64,000 bases of DNA from an uncultured Ruegeria sp. (lineage in GTDB: Bacteria; Pseudomonadota; Alphaproteobacteria; Rhodobacterales; Rhodobacteraceae), in contig NZ_CANNGO010000003.1 in NCBI RefSeq assembly GCF_947504215.1, positions 186,001 to 250,000 of the forward strand. The letters are read 5' to 3'. The stretch's first letter is position 1. Each line of letters starts with the position of its first letter. The notes under the pieces are model-generated. The model saw nothing but the letters and a program-made list of their open reading frames with translations, was not told where the DNA came from and made no database searches. This document shows, one piece after another, positions 31,795 through 43,592 of this stretch. Made by a program: the position numbers and the translations under genes.

Positions 31795-32175
31795 TTACTC
31801 GGTTTCGTCGAAGTCTATATGAATATGATTTCCATCAGGATCGGCCACATGGATTTGGACCATTCGAGCCCCTGGGACGTCAGTTTTGCGGTACTGGATT
31901 TGACTCGAGATCAGTTTTTCTTCGAATGCGCTCAGCCCCGTGGCTGAGAGCGCAAAATGCTCGAGCTTGAGCTTCACTTCGGAGCCGAAATTTGGCGTGC
32001 CTTCGTGACCCACAAGGTGAACCACTGCGTGATCACCCGCATACAACCAAGCTCCGGGAAACGAAAAATCAGGGCGGGCCCCGAGTTTCAAACCCAAGAC
32101 CTCTTCATACCAAGTAGCCATTTCAGACAACTTAGTTGTTACGATATTCACATGATCTAGCCGCTCAATTCTCAT
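31795..32175 (-). CDS. VOC-family (glyoxalase/dioxygenase-fold) protein
   Basis: 126 residues with the paired beta-alpha-beta layout: R-L-D-H-V-N-I-V-T at the front and H-V-A-D-P-D-G-N-H-I-H-I-D at the end, giving likely metal-binding His residues. Members include glyoxalases, fosfomycin-resistance proteins and ring-cleaving dioxygenases. Its ATG follows the dehydrogenase stop directly, so it belongs to the ABM/dehydrogenase operon. The substrate is unknown. Confidence 0.83.
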   Translation of the reverse strand: MRIERLDHVNIVTTKLSEMATWYEEVLGLKLGARPDFSFPGAWLYAGDHAVVHLVGHEGTPNFGSEVKLKLEHFALSATGLSAFEEKLISSQIQYRKTDVPGARMVQIHVADPDGNHIHIDFDETE

Positions 32176-33188
32176 CTAAAAACCCTCAAGCACGAGCTTT
32201 CCTTTGGCCTTGCCACTTTCGAGGATAGCATGTGCTTTCATTAAATTTGCAGCATTGATTGAACCAAGCGTTTCGGTTGCCTTAGATCTGATCTTTCCAT
32301 CGTCTATCAACCCGGCAACCTGATTCAGTATTTCGCTTTGACGGTTCATATCTCCAGTCCCAAAAAGCGACCGAGTGTACATGAACTCCCAATGCAATGA
32401 GATCGATTTGGGTTTGAATGGCGCGATGTCAAAGGTCTCAGGATCATCGATCAACCCAAAGCGACCTTGAGCTGTCATCACCTCTCCAGCTTGAGACGCA
32501 TAAAGCTGGGAATGGTTTGTTGAATAGATGAAATCCACGCTTTCGATACCGAGAGCCTCGAGTTGTGTGCCAAAAGGTTCCGCATGGTTGATGACATGAT
32601 GTACGCCTAGCTCTCGAACCCAGTCTTGTGTCTCGGGTCGGGACGCCGTCGCTATCACTGTCAACTCAGTGAGAGCCCGTGCCAATTGAATGGTGATTGA
32701 CCCGACACCGCCTGCGCCACCAATAACCAGCAACGTATTGGTCCCGCCGGAAACGGCATCTTGAACTCGCAGGCGGTCGAACAGCATCTCAAAGGCAGTA
32801 AGCGTCGTTAGCGGCATCGCCGCAGCTGCTTTTGCAGGTATGGAATTTGGCGCTGACCCGACAATACGTTCATCCACCAGATGAAACTCGGCATTGGTTC
32901 CCGGTCGGTTGATCGCCCCGGCGTACCAACTGTATCTCCCGGACTGAAAGTCTCAACCGTTTCGCCAACTGCTTCGACGATCCCTACTGCGTCCCACCCC
33001 AGAATATCAGGTGCTGGACCTACAGGAGCACGTTTTTGACGAATTTTCGTATCGACTGGGTTCACTGACACGGCCTGCACCTTCACCAACAAGTCGTGCC
33101 CTTTCGGCGTCGGTTTGTCGGCCTCGAAGTCGATTAAGGCGTCCGCCCGATCAGTCGACCCTGTCTCACGGTATCCCACGGCTTTCAT
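32176..33188 (-). pseudogene. zinc-binding-type alcohol dehydrogenase (MDR family), frameshifted
   Basis: Start ATG 33188 has AAAGGAG. The first half reads M-K-A-V-G-Y-R and I-L-G-W-D-A-V-G-I-V-E-A-V-G-E up to G-D-T-V, then drifts into nonsense. One frame over, the protein resumes perfectly with W-Y-A-G-A-I-N-R-P-G-T-N-A-E-F-H-L-V-D-E-R and goes on to the nucleotide motif G-G-A-G-G-V-G-S. A single T missing near 32927 (GTTTGG read as GTTGG) explains it. Full length would be about 337 residues, normal for this quinone-oxidoreductase/ADH branch. It is either a young pseudogene or a sequence error. Confidence 0.82.
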
Positions 33189-33214
33189 AACGTGCTCCTT
33201 TGTCCGGTTCTCTA

Positions 33215-33505
33215 TCAACCGATGACTGTCATCTCATTCAACGTGAATTCTGCAACGGAGCCGTCTGTTGCTTCCAGGTAATCCCGAAGGTGCTGAGCAC
33301 CCATGTGGGTTTGCCAAAGCTCTCGGCTTTCCCAATTTTCGTAGAACACCAAGTGAGCCGGGTTGTCGTTGTCCTGGTGCAGGTCATAGTTAATGCAACC
33401 CTCTTCGGCACGGGTTGTGTCGATGAGCTTGATAAGCTCGGCCTTTACGAGGTCAATCTTGTCGGGGTTGGCTTTGATGTTGGCGACGATTGTCAGCTTG
33501 GCCAT
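33215..33505 (-). CDS. antibiotic-biosynthesis-monooxygenase (ABM) fold protein
   Basis: 96 residues with I-V-A-N-I-K-A-N, T-R-A-E-E-G-C-I-N-Y-D-L-H-Q-D and F-Y-E-N-W-E-S-R-E-L-W, the ABM/YgiN quinol-monooxygenase pattern (dimeric ferredoxin-like fold). It is first in the operon with the dehydrogenase and VOC genes and divergent from a LysR gene. The set suggests handling of quinones or reactive carbonyls. Confidence 0.87.
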   Translation of the reverse strand: MAKLTIVANIKANPDKIDLVKAELIKLIDTTRAEEGCINYDLHQDNDNPAHLVFYENWESRELWQTHMGAQHLRDYLEATDGSVAEFTLNEMTVIG

Positions 33506-33609
33506 TGGAATAGGTCCCTTGTTTTCATAAGCGATGCCTCTGATTTACGCCTCGGTCATTTCGGGATAAACAGGGCGAGGTCGAACATATAATCCGGAAA
33601 ATCCGTATA

Positions 33610-34497
33610 ATGCTTCTAGACAATCTTCGCTTGTTTCTGACCATAACCGAGAAAGGCAGTCTTGTGGCTGCGGCGCGCGAGACAGGGATGTCGAGCACTA
33701 CAGTGTCCGAGCGGCTCGCGGCTCTGGAGGCACATTACGGAGTGGTTTTGTTCAACCGCACCACCCGTTCCATTAGCCTGACCGAAGAAGGCCGGACACT
33801 AGCTGACGGAGCAAAAAGCGTACTCAGTGAAGTTGCGGACTTGGACACACTTGTTCGGCACGGCGCCGAAACTCTGTCTGGTCCAATTCGCATAAGCGCA
33901 CCCATCGACTTGGGACGAAGCTTTGTCTCCGAAGTCATTGCCGAATTCACAGAAGAGAACCCTGCCGTCTCAATCGAACTGTCCCTCTCAGACGGCTACG
34001 TCGACCTTGTAGGCCTGGGTTTTGACCTCGCCGTTCGCTTCGGCAACATCACAGACAGCTCGCTCAGACTGCGAAATCTAGGAAGCTACCAACGGTTCGT
34101 ATGTGCGTCCCCAGATTACCTGGCCTCATTCGGAACGCCCGAAAAACCAGAAGACTTATTAAACCACAACTGCTTGGTCATGAGGTTTGGAGACATGATC
34201 GACAATGTTTGGGAGTTTGGAACAGGACCAAAAGCCCAACGCGTATCGGTAAATGGAAATCGAATAGTCAATGATGGTTCACTCATCCGCGATTGGGCAA
34301 TTGCAGGCCATGGGGTCGTATTGAAGTCGGAGCTGGATGTGGGCGACGATGTTCGTTCTGGCAGACTTGTTTCTGTCTTGCGCGAGTTCCTCCCACCGCC
34401 GAAACCTTTGCAAATGATGTTTCCACCTAGCCGAGCCCAACCACGTCGCATAACGGCCTTGGCTGAGCATTTGCGTCGCAAATTTGGTGTGTGTTGA
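33610..34497 (+). CDS. LysR-family regulator
   Basis: 295 residues: N-terminal winged HTH (L-F-L-T-I-T-E-K-G-S-L-V-A-A-A-R-E-T-G-M-S-S-T-T-V-S) and a substrate-binding-protein-like effector domain (G-P-I-R-I-S-A-P, later F-D-L-A-V-R-F-G). It is divergent from the ABM/dehydrogenase/VOC operon with a 104-bp gap, hence its probable regulator. Confidence 0.9.
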   Translation: MLLDNLRLFLTITEKGSLVAAARETGMSSTTVSERLAALEAHYGVVLFNRTTRSISLTEEGRTLADGAKSVLSEVADLDTLVRHGAETLSGPIRISAPIDLGRSFVSEVIAEFTEENPAVSIELSLSDGYVDLVGLGFDLAVRFGNITDSSLRLRNLGSYQRFVCASPDYLASFGTPEKPEDLLNHNCLVMRFGDMIDNVWEFGTGPKAQRVSVNGNRIVNDGSLIRDWAIAGHGVVLKSELDVGDDVRSGRLVSVLREFLPPPKPLQMMFPPSRAQPRRITALAEHLRRKFGVC

Positions 34498-34707
34498 GGC
34501 CACGGGCAAAGACACTAAATCGCTTCTTCAATTGGCTGCGCTATACAAGACTGTCCTGGCTATTGGTGGAGCAATAGAATTGATGAGGGTCATCTAAGCT
34601 GTAGGGCAGAAGAAACTTTAGTAACCGCCTTATGGGCCGGGGACTGTTGCACAGTCGAACATCTTTTCAGGGCGAACATTCCAACGGGTTGCACCAACTA
34701 ATAGCCG

Positions 34708-35613
34708 CTAAGTTTGCTCGATGAATTTCAAAGTCGCGTGTGCCAGCTCTGTACCAGCATCTTCTTGGATGAAATGCCCGGCTTTTGGCAGTACGGTATG
34801 ATTTCGACCGGCGGCTCCTGGGATCGACTTTTGGAACACTTTGTCTATTCCCGCCATGACCCTGTCATCTTCTCCAAAAACAGTCAGAAACGGAGTTTTG
34901 AGGGTCTTGAGGTTTTCCCATGCGGCTCGGTTAGCTTCTGAAGCTGGATTGTCAGGCGAGTCGGGCACCAACATTGGAAACTCTCGAGCGCCTGCCAGAT
35001 AACGCGCATCCGGGAACGGCGCGTTGTATGCTGCGACCTCTTCATCGGAAATCTTGGATGTCGTGCCGCCGAATACGATGCGTCCCGAATTAAATTCAGG
35101 CACGGATTGCGAGTATTCCCGCCATGAAAGAAATGCCTCGCCCAAGGGCGTGTCACCGGTGGGCAAGGCCGTGTTCGCCACAACTACCCGAGAGAACCGC
35201 TCGGGCATACTCGCAACCAGCCGCAACCCAATGAGACCGCCCCAGTCCTGACAAACCAACGTGATGTCTGTTAGGTCAACTTTCCGCAACCACTCGGACA
35301 TCCAGTCTACATGGCGTTGGTAAGTGTAGTCGGATCGCTTAGTGGGCTTATCCGACCGTCCAAATCCAATCAAATCAGGAGCCAGAACTCGATGGCCCGC
35401 ATCTTTGAATAACGGCATCATGTGCCGATACAGGAAGCACCAGGCGGGCTCTCCGTGCGTCAACAATACTGGCGGTGCCTGCGTCGGTCCCTCGTCCAAA
35501 TAGTGCAGTCGGAGAAGACCGCCCTCGGTATCATCCACATCAAGATAGTTCGGGCCAAATTCGAAATCTGGCAACCCGTCAAACCGGTGGTCCGGTGTAC
35601 GAAGGAACTTCAT
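34708..35613 (-). CDS. haloalkane dehalogenase
   Basis: 301 residues, alpha/beta-hydrolase fold. H-G-E-P-A-W (oxyanion and halide region), nucleophile D123 in C-Q-D-W-G-G with the halide-binding Trp next to it, a likely acid D249/D250 (G-E-D-D-R) and H280 (A-G-H-F-I-Q-E-D) match subfamily I (DhlA-like) dehalogenases. It hydrolyses carbon-halogen bonds to an alcohol and halide, plausible for a marine bacterium. It stands alone, with GGAGAG before the start, and is convergent with the LysR gene. Other epoxide-hydrolase-like functions cannot be wholly excluded. Confidence 0.88.
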   Translation of the reverse strand: MKFLRTPDHRFDGLPDFEFGPNYLDVDDTEGGLLRLHYLDEGPTQAPPVLLTHGEPAWCFLYRHMMPLFKDAGHRVLAPDLIGFGRSDKPTKRSDYTYQRHVDWMSEWLRKVDLTDITLVCQDWGGLIGLRLVASMPERFSRVVVANTALPTGDTPLGEAFLSWREYSQSVPEFNSGRIVFGGTTSKISDEEVAAYNAPFPDARYLAGAREFPMLVPDSPDNPASEANRAAWENLKTLKTPFLTVFGEDDRVMAGIDKVFQKSIPGAAGRNHTVLPKAGHFIQEDAGTELAHATLKFIEQT

Positions 35614-35867
35614 CGTGAACTCTCCAAAATTGCCGACGGTCTTGGTCCGACAACAGTGATCGATAAAACTAAAACGGTCCAGTTCCAGCTTATACCGACT
35701 TCAGGTTTGTATGAGTTGGACGCAATACTTCGCTCCCTCGCGGAAGAGGCTCTTTTTGCAAACGTTTTCAATCTGCGGCTCCAAAAAAGTTTGGTCTCAA
35801 AAACCTTATCTTATGAGTACCTCTGAGCTGAAGCAGAGTTCATTTGTGCAGATCGTCGAGAAGCGGT

Positions 35868-37756
35868 CTAGAAGAAAAGCGCAAGCCCGGTCATTGAAAC
35901 AACCAAGAAAAGCAGAGTCATAATTCCAACCGAGCGAACAAAATCGACCACCCGGTAGCCTGCCGGGCCCATGATCAACGCGTTCACCTGGTGTGTTGGG
36001 ATCAAAAATGAGTTGGACGTTGAAATTGCCACGGTGAGAGCAAATACAGCCGGATTACCGCCCGCCGATACGGCAATAGAAACGGCTAGGGGCACTAGCA
36101 GAACAGTTGCACCTACGTTGGACATGACCAGCGTGAATGCCGTTGCCAAAACGGCTATACCTGCTTGCAACGACCAGATCGGCCAACCCTTCAGGAGGGC
36201 CAGCACATGCGCGGCAATCCAATCCGCAGTGCCGGTGTTCTGGACTGCCTGGCCCAACGGGATCAGTGAAGCGAGTAGAAAAACTGTACTCCAACTAATC
36301 GACTCGTAGGCTTCGTCAATCGAGAGCACCCGGCTCAACACCATCCCAATAGCGCCGATCAACAGGCACAACGACAAGCGCAGATCAGAGAACAGAATTA
36401 AGCTCAGCGCTATTAGGAAGAAGGCGAGTGCCCAACCGACCTTGTGTGGCCGCAACTCTTCCTGGGGAAAGTCCGAGGTTACTACCACAAAATCCCTGTC
36501 TGACTTCAGTCGGGTCAGACGGTCCCACTGCACGTGCACGACACAGGTATCGCCGACTTGCAAAGGGACTTGCCCGATATGCGTGGCAACATGATCTTCG
36601 GTTTCCACATGACTCAGTGTTTCTTCGCCACGCTGAATAGCCAACAATGACAACCCGTGTGTCTGACGGAGACGCAAATCAATCGGAGTCTGACCAACGA
36701 CCGATGAACCGGGCGGAATAACAACCTCTGCAACCCCCGATTGGGTCGCGGCGAAGTCATCTGCAAAGACATCCAGTTGGAGTAGGATCTCCAAGCCGTA
36801 AGGCTCAGCAAACTGATGCTCAACAACACGGCGCAGGCCAAGCACTGCAAGCCGCGCTGGCGCTTCGATCTTTGTATCAGCCATCGGCGCGATGACCTTG
36901 TGACCGCGATAGGATGTGCCAAGAATGTATAAGTTGTGGGCGACCATGACATCTGCGAGCGTTTGTCCGATCAAGATCGAGCCCTCTGGAACACGTATCT
37001 CGAACATATCGGCCCTAAGCCCATAGGTGTTTTCGACATAGGTCTGCATGGACCGGGCTGAGCTTGCGTCCTCGCCACGCTCTCGCTGCGCAGGGAGAAC
37101 CCAACGACCAAAGAGCACAAAGTAAAGCACCCCTGTCAGCACCAGCATCACACCGATAGGCGTGACTGAAAACAACCCAAATGTCTCCATTTGTTGGTCA
37201 GCCGGAAGGGTTGAATTTGCCGAAACAATCAGGTCATTCAACAGGATGAGGGCGACGACCCGACCAATGTGATCGTACCACCCAGAATCGCGCAAAACCC
37301 CATGGGCATAAGCAACCTACTCATCGGGATTTCCGTACGTGCGGAGATGCGGCTCACAACTGGCAGAAAAAGCGCAGCAGCTCCCACGTTCTGCATGAAA
37401 GAGCTGATCACACCAACCGTAGTTGAAATTATCGGGATTATCCGTGCCTCTGTCGTGCCTCCGTTCTTGAGGATCAGGGCCGCAACCTTTGACATGAGTC
37501 CAGTCTTATCAAGCCCAGCCCCAATTACCATAACTGCGATGATGGACATCACAGCGTTCGAGGAGAACCCTTCAAAGAGCTTGGATGTATCGGCTAAATT
37601 ACTTAACCCCGGTAGATAGCTCAGTGCACCAAGCAGAACCATTACAAGAATTGCTGCAACATCGATCCGAATAATCTCGGTAACAAAAAGTAAGACTGTA
37701 AAAGACAATAGACTCAGTACGACTATCATTTCGTACGTCAGTGTTGGTAATTCCAT
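35868..37756 (-). pseudogene. SLC13-type transporter with TrkA-C domains, frameshifted
   Basis: ATG 37756 (GGGAG upstream) starts a membrane protein that reads well to G-G-T-I-T-L-V-G-S-S-P near 37250 and then stops. One frame over it continues L-I-L-L-N-D-L-I-V-S-A-N to the end at 35868. A single C missing from a CCC run (rejoining S-P-L-I-L-L-N) restores about 629 residues. Layout: N-terminal helices, two central TrkA-C/RCK-like domains (G-S-I-L-I-G-Q-T-L and G-S-S-V-V-G-Q-T-P), and C-terminal helices with A-T-A-F-T-L-V-M-S-N-V-G-A-T. Family members import sulfate or dicarboxylates with sodium. Pseudogene or sequence error. Confidence 0.82.
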
Positions 37757-38655
37757 ATTGTACTCCCAACCTAACGTTACCTGACTACCAGCAAATACGA
37801 AGGACCAACTCTGCGCAGCAGATAAGGCCAAAATCCATCAAGCCAACTCAAGCGGCTCGTTTTCTCGGACGTGATATCTGCTGAAACCTGGAATTCGCCT
37901 ACCCAATGAGATGCTGATGACAAACTCATAAGCCTCTCTCGAACATCGCGATGCGAAATGAACTTTCACTATTGCTAGATTGCCAACATATTAATTTGCC
38001 GTGTCGTCATCATTCATTTTCAGTCAATTTTGCTACCGGGATTCTGACATTGTGGCCGTGATTACTGAGGCCAATCGCGGTTGCGAGCGGTGCGGAAACA
38101 GCTGCCGGACGCAAATCTTCGATGCCTGGATCGTCAACATGTGCCGCTGGTACATGCACCGCACGGTGGAAAACACCGGCAAGTCGAAGGCCAAGTTCAA
38201 CATCCGACAGCTGCCGAACGATCCCCTCCGGTGTCAGAGTTGAGGCTATTTGGGTCATCCGAAAGTGACGGCACCGAGATCGGTTGCCTGCCATTGAAGC
38301 TGAAGCTTCGGTTTCCCGCTCTTCTTTTTAGGAAGACGCAGTTACGAAAGAACAGCCGTTTTGGGCATTTGCCATCACCGCCATCTTTGGCGTGTTCTGC
38401 AAATGATGTGGCGGGAGATGCCATAAACATTCTCGGCTGCATTGGCTATGTTCGGTTCAATCGCCAACGAGCAGATTAATGCCAACGCCTGACAGAATAA
38501 AGACGCCAGACACTTTCTAGAACGCTCTTTAGAGCCTGTCGATCAATCGTGCTGCGCTCCTGCGAGAGGCCGAGCTTCCGTCGAGCGCGTTTTCGTCAGA
38601 GGCGCGCATGAGCACGAAGCAACTCTTTGCAGTGTGGGAAGCGCTACAAACAAGC
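37757..38655. other. gap between accessory region and gyrB, no supported gene
   Basis: About 900 bp. Short readings exist on both strands around 38000-38480, for instance a plus-strand one with I-F-D-A-W-I-V-N-M-C-R-W-Y-M-H-R-T, but neither strand has a ribosome site or a family I recognise. It may hold worn gene remains. GCTCTTTAGAGC near 38531 is a small palindrome. This is where the accessory part of the window meets the replication-gene block. Confidence 0.45.
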
Positions 38656-41094
<2,439 letters not shown>

Positions 41095-41198
41095 TTAGGA
41101 ACTTATACGTTCTCTGGTAGGGATTGTCACGCGATCCCCCAATATTTTGTGTTGGCATTGAATGTTTATATCCAACATGACCACCCAAGCCTGTTGCG

Positions 41199-41771
41199 TC
41201 AAAGCCGGTCGATATCTGCTGCAATATCCGCAGCTATTGCCCGCGCGTCCACGTCACTGCGCTCCGCCGACAATCGCAGACCCAAAAGGTCGGATTGATA
41301 CCGCGCCGCCAGCCGATCAGGATCGTGTCCGGGGCTTATCTCACCCGCAGCTTGGGCTCGGCGAAACAGGTTCGCGAAACAGGCTTTCATCTGATCCAGA
41401 TAAGCCGCCGCCCTTTGCGCCAGATCATGATCCTTGGCCTGCAATTCGGCATAGGTCTTTGCCAGCATGCAGGCTTTGGTGGGCGCCAGGGTATCTTCGA
41501 TCACGCGCTTCGGCTGCGCCATGAGCGCGGCCTTGGGTCCTAAACTGTCAGCCAGCGCTGTCAGTCGGGCAATCCCATCCTGTGTGTAGCGCTCCAGTGC
41601 CAAAGCATAGAGCGCGTCTTTGGAGCCGAAGGCGGCATAGAAACTGCCCGGGTTCAGCTTCAACTCACGCTCCAGATCCTTCAGCGATGTTCCCGCCCAG
41701 CCCTGACGCCAGAAGACGTCGCGGGCCTGCACGATCAGGACCTCTCGATCATATTCGGGTTTACGGGGCAT
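41199..41771 (-). CDS. TetR-family regulator
   Basis: 190 residues from ATG 41771 (a GTG 12 bp earlier is possible). HTH: A-R-D-V-F-W-R-Q-G-W-A-G-T-S-L-K-D-L-E-R-E-L-K-L-N-P-G-S-F-Y-A-A-F-G. This resembles the TetR group with a C-terminal helix bundle controlling thiol- or quinone-responsive genes. It is divergent from the AhpD-like gene, with two matching operators between them. Confidence 0.9.
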   Translation of the reverse strand: MPRKPEYDREVLIVQARDVFWRQGWAGTSLKDLERELKLNPGSFYAAFGSKDALYALALERYTQDGIARLTALADSLGPKAALMAQPKRVIEDTLAPTKACMLAKTYAELQAKDHDLAQRAAAYLDQMKACFANLFRRAQAAGEISPGHDPDRLAARYQSDLLGLRLSAERSDVDARAIAADIAADIDRL

Positions 41772-41786
41772 CAGTTTCACCAATTC

Positions 41787-41802
41787 TTGAACGTTCGCTC
41801 AA
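41787..41802. promoter_or_regulatory. TetR operator, copy 1
   Basis: TTGAACGTTCGCTCAA, an inverted repeat with TTGA/TCAA ends and a CG-rich centre, 16 bp from the TetR start. A sister site is at 41811, 24 bp away centre to centre. Confidence 0.68.
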
Positions 41803-41810
41803 ATATATAC

Positions 41811-41826
41811 TTGAACGATCACTCAA
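41811..41826. promoter_or_regulatory. TetR operator, copy 2
   Basis: TTGAACGATCACTCAA, same pattern as 41787-41802, 46 bp before the AhpD-like start. The pair probably lets the TetR protein repress both divergent genes. Confidence 0.68.
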
Positions 41827-41871
41827 GAAAGCCTATTTCTACCCCATCGCGCCAAAAAAAGGAGTTCCGAT

Positions 41872-42438
41872 ATGGCTGACTTCCCCTCTCATGACCTCGA
41901 AACCGCCCCGGACGGGTCCAAACCACTGCTTGAGAAATCGCAGGCTGCATTCGGGCGTCTGCCAGGGTTGCACAAAGTCATGTCTGAAAGCCCCCAGCAC
42001 CTGGAAGGCTATCAGGTTCTGCACCACCTGTTCCTGCAAACCGATTTCGACAATGACGAGAAAACCGTCGTCTGGCAGACCATTAACGTTGAAAACGAAT
42101 GCCACTATTGCGTGCCCGCCCATACCGGTATCGCCAAAATGATGAAGGTCTCGGACGATATCACCAACGCATTGCGTGACGAGACACCTCTGCCCACCGC
42201 CAAACTGAATGCGTTGCGCACGTTTACCTTACAGGTGATGCAGCAACGTGGAAACGTCACCGACGCAGAATTGCAGGCGTTCTTTGACGCGGGTTACACG
42301 CACCGCGCGGTGCTCGATGTGATCCTGGGCCTCGCGCAGAAAACCATGTCGAACTACGTCAACCATATGGCGCAAACGCCAGTAGACGAAGTCATGCAAG
42401 GTTTTCTGTGGGAACGTAAAGTTAGCGAACCTGCCTAG
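41872..42438 (+). CDS. carboxymuconolactone decarboxylase family / AhpD-like protein
   Basis: 188 residues, all helical, with the redox motif E-C-H-Y-C-V-P-A-H (E-x-C-x2-C-x3-H), the AhpD catalytic arrangement. It is probably a peroxidase-linked disulfide reductase or a related gamma-carboxymuconolactone decarboxylase-like enzyme. AAAGGAG precedes the start. Its stop TAG shares the palindromic CTAG with the recF stop (4-bp convergent overlap at 42435-42438). It is controlled by the divergent TetR gene. Confidence 0.88.
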   Translation: MADFPSHDLETAPDGSKPLLEKSQAAFGRLPGLHKVMSESPQHLEGYQVLHHLFLQTDFDNDEKTVVWQTINVENECHYCVPAHTGIAKMMKVSDDITNALRDETPLPTAKLNALRTFTLQVMQQRGNVTDAELQAFFDAGYTHRAVLDVILGLAQKTMSNYVNHMAQTPVDEVMQGFLWERKVSEPA

Positions 42439-43532
42439 GTCGTAACGACCGAGCCGTCTTCGTCTTCGGTTACAACCAACGATTGGGCTCGATCGCCCAG
42501 TTCGGCAAACAGCTCAGGCCCGGTGCCCGTCATCCAGGCCTGAGCGCCCAGCGCGCAAATCTCGTCATACAATGCAGCCCTGCGCGTCGCGTCCAAATGC
42601 GCGGCCACCTCATCCAGCAAGACGATCGGCGGTGCGCCGACCATCCCTGCCAAGGCCCGCGCGTTCGACAGGATCAGCGAGACGAGCAACGCCTTTTGCT
42701 CGCCTGTCGAGCAATCCTTGGCTGGCACCCCCTTGGCAGCAAAGACAGCATACAGGTCCGATCGGTGCGGCCCGACCAAAGTCCGTCCCGCCGCCAAATC
42801 GCGAAACCGGCTTTCTGCCAAGGCGCCCCGCAGATCGTCTTCGGTCGTCGGCATTGTGCCTTCAGTCTGAACAAGCTCCAACTCAGCTGATGGAAAGGCA
42901 GTTTCAGCCTGATCCTGCGCAGTCCTTAAATGATCCAATGCAGCCTCGCGTGCCACATGTATGCGAGAGCCCGTTTCGGCCATCTGCCCTTCCAGTGCAG
43001 CATACCAATGGCCATCCCGTACCTGGTCCTTCAGCAGCCGATTGCGCTCACGCATAGCCTTTTCATATGTCAGCGACGCTTCGGCATGAGCGGGATCGAA
43101 ACTCAGGGCAATCCGGTCCAAAAACCGGCGCCGTCCTTCGGCGCCTTCGATCCACAGCCTGTCCATTGACGGGATCAGCCAGACAACGCGCGCCAACTTG
43201 CCGAGTTCAATCTGATTGGAGGCTTTGTCATCAATCCGAACCTGCCGCGCCGCGCCAGATTCGGACCAGGTTTCAATTTCCGACCGATGTCCAAGAGAAT
43301 CCAGTACTCCGGACAGCTTCCAGCCTAGCGCCTCTGGCCTGCGAGTCATTTCGGCAGCGCTGGCCCGGCGCAATCCACGCCCGGGTGAAAACAGAGAGAC
43401 GGCTTCTAGAATATTGGTCTTGCCTGCGCCATTCGGCCCATGAATAATCACAGGCCGCCCATCCAGTGACAGCCGTGACAGTTTGTGCGACCGAAAATGC
43501 GAGACTGTCAGCTCGGTCAGGGCCAAAGCCAT
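42435..43532 (-). CDS. recF: DNA repair/recombination ATPase RecF
   Basis: 365 residues from ATG 43532, where AAGGGAGGGG precedes it. Walker A is G-P-N-G-A-G-K-T-N; the ABC-type end shows L-V-G-P-H-R-S-D and V-L-L-D-E-V-A-A-H-L-D. It loads RecA at gaps together with RecO and RecR. The order dnaA-dnaN-recF is the classical one. Its stop overlaps that of the convergent AhpD-like gene. Confidence 0.96.
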   Translation of the reverse strand: MALALTELTVSHFRSHKLSRLSLDGRPVIIHGPNGAGKTNILEAVSLFSPGRGLRRASAAEMTRRPEALGWKLSGVLDSLGHRSEIETWSESGAARQVRIDDKASNQIELGKLARVVWLIPSMDRLWIEGAEGRRRFLDRIALSFDPAHAEASLTYEKAMRERNRLLKDQVRDGHWYAALEGQMAETGSRIHVAREAALDHLRTAQDQAETAFPSAELELVQTEGTMPTTEDDLRGALAESRFRDLAAGRTLVGPHRSDLYAVFAAKGVPAKDCSTGEQKALLVSLILSNARALAGMVGAPPIVLLDEVAAHLDATRRAALYDEICALGAQAWMTGTGPELFAELGDRAQSLVVTEDEDGSVVTT

Positions 43533-43550
43533 GACCCCTCCCTTCATCTT

Positions 43551-43592
43551 TTCAAAAATACTCGCGCCGGAGGCATCGCGCGTCAGCGCGAT
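43551..43592. repeat. short intergenic hairpin element, copy in recF-dnaN gap
   Basis: TTCAAAAATACTCGCGCCGG followed by AGGC and the hairpin ATCGCGC-gtca-GCGCGAT, which reaches into the dnaN stop codon. The same arrangement (TCAAAAATA, CTCG, GGAGG, ATCGCGC/GCGCGAT) recurs after ubiB at 51466, in the same orientation. Confidence 0.55.

Noticed and set aside
38001..38479. Short readings that might be a transposase or a lost gene upstream of gyrB
   Set aside because: Neither strand gives a family I recognise and no terminal inverted repeats were seen, so no insertion sequence is called.
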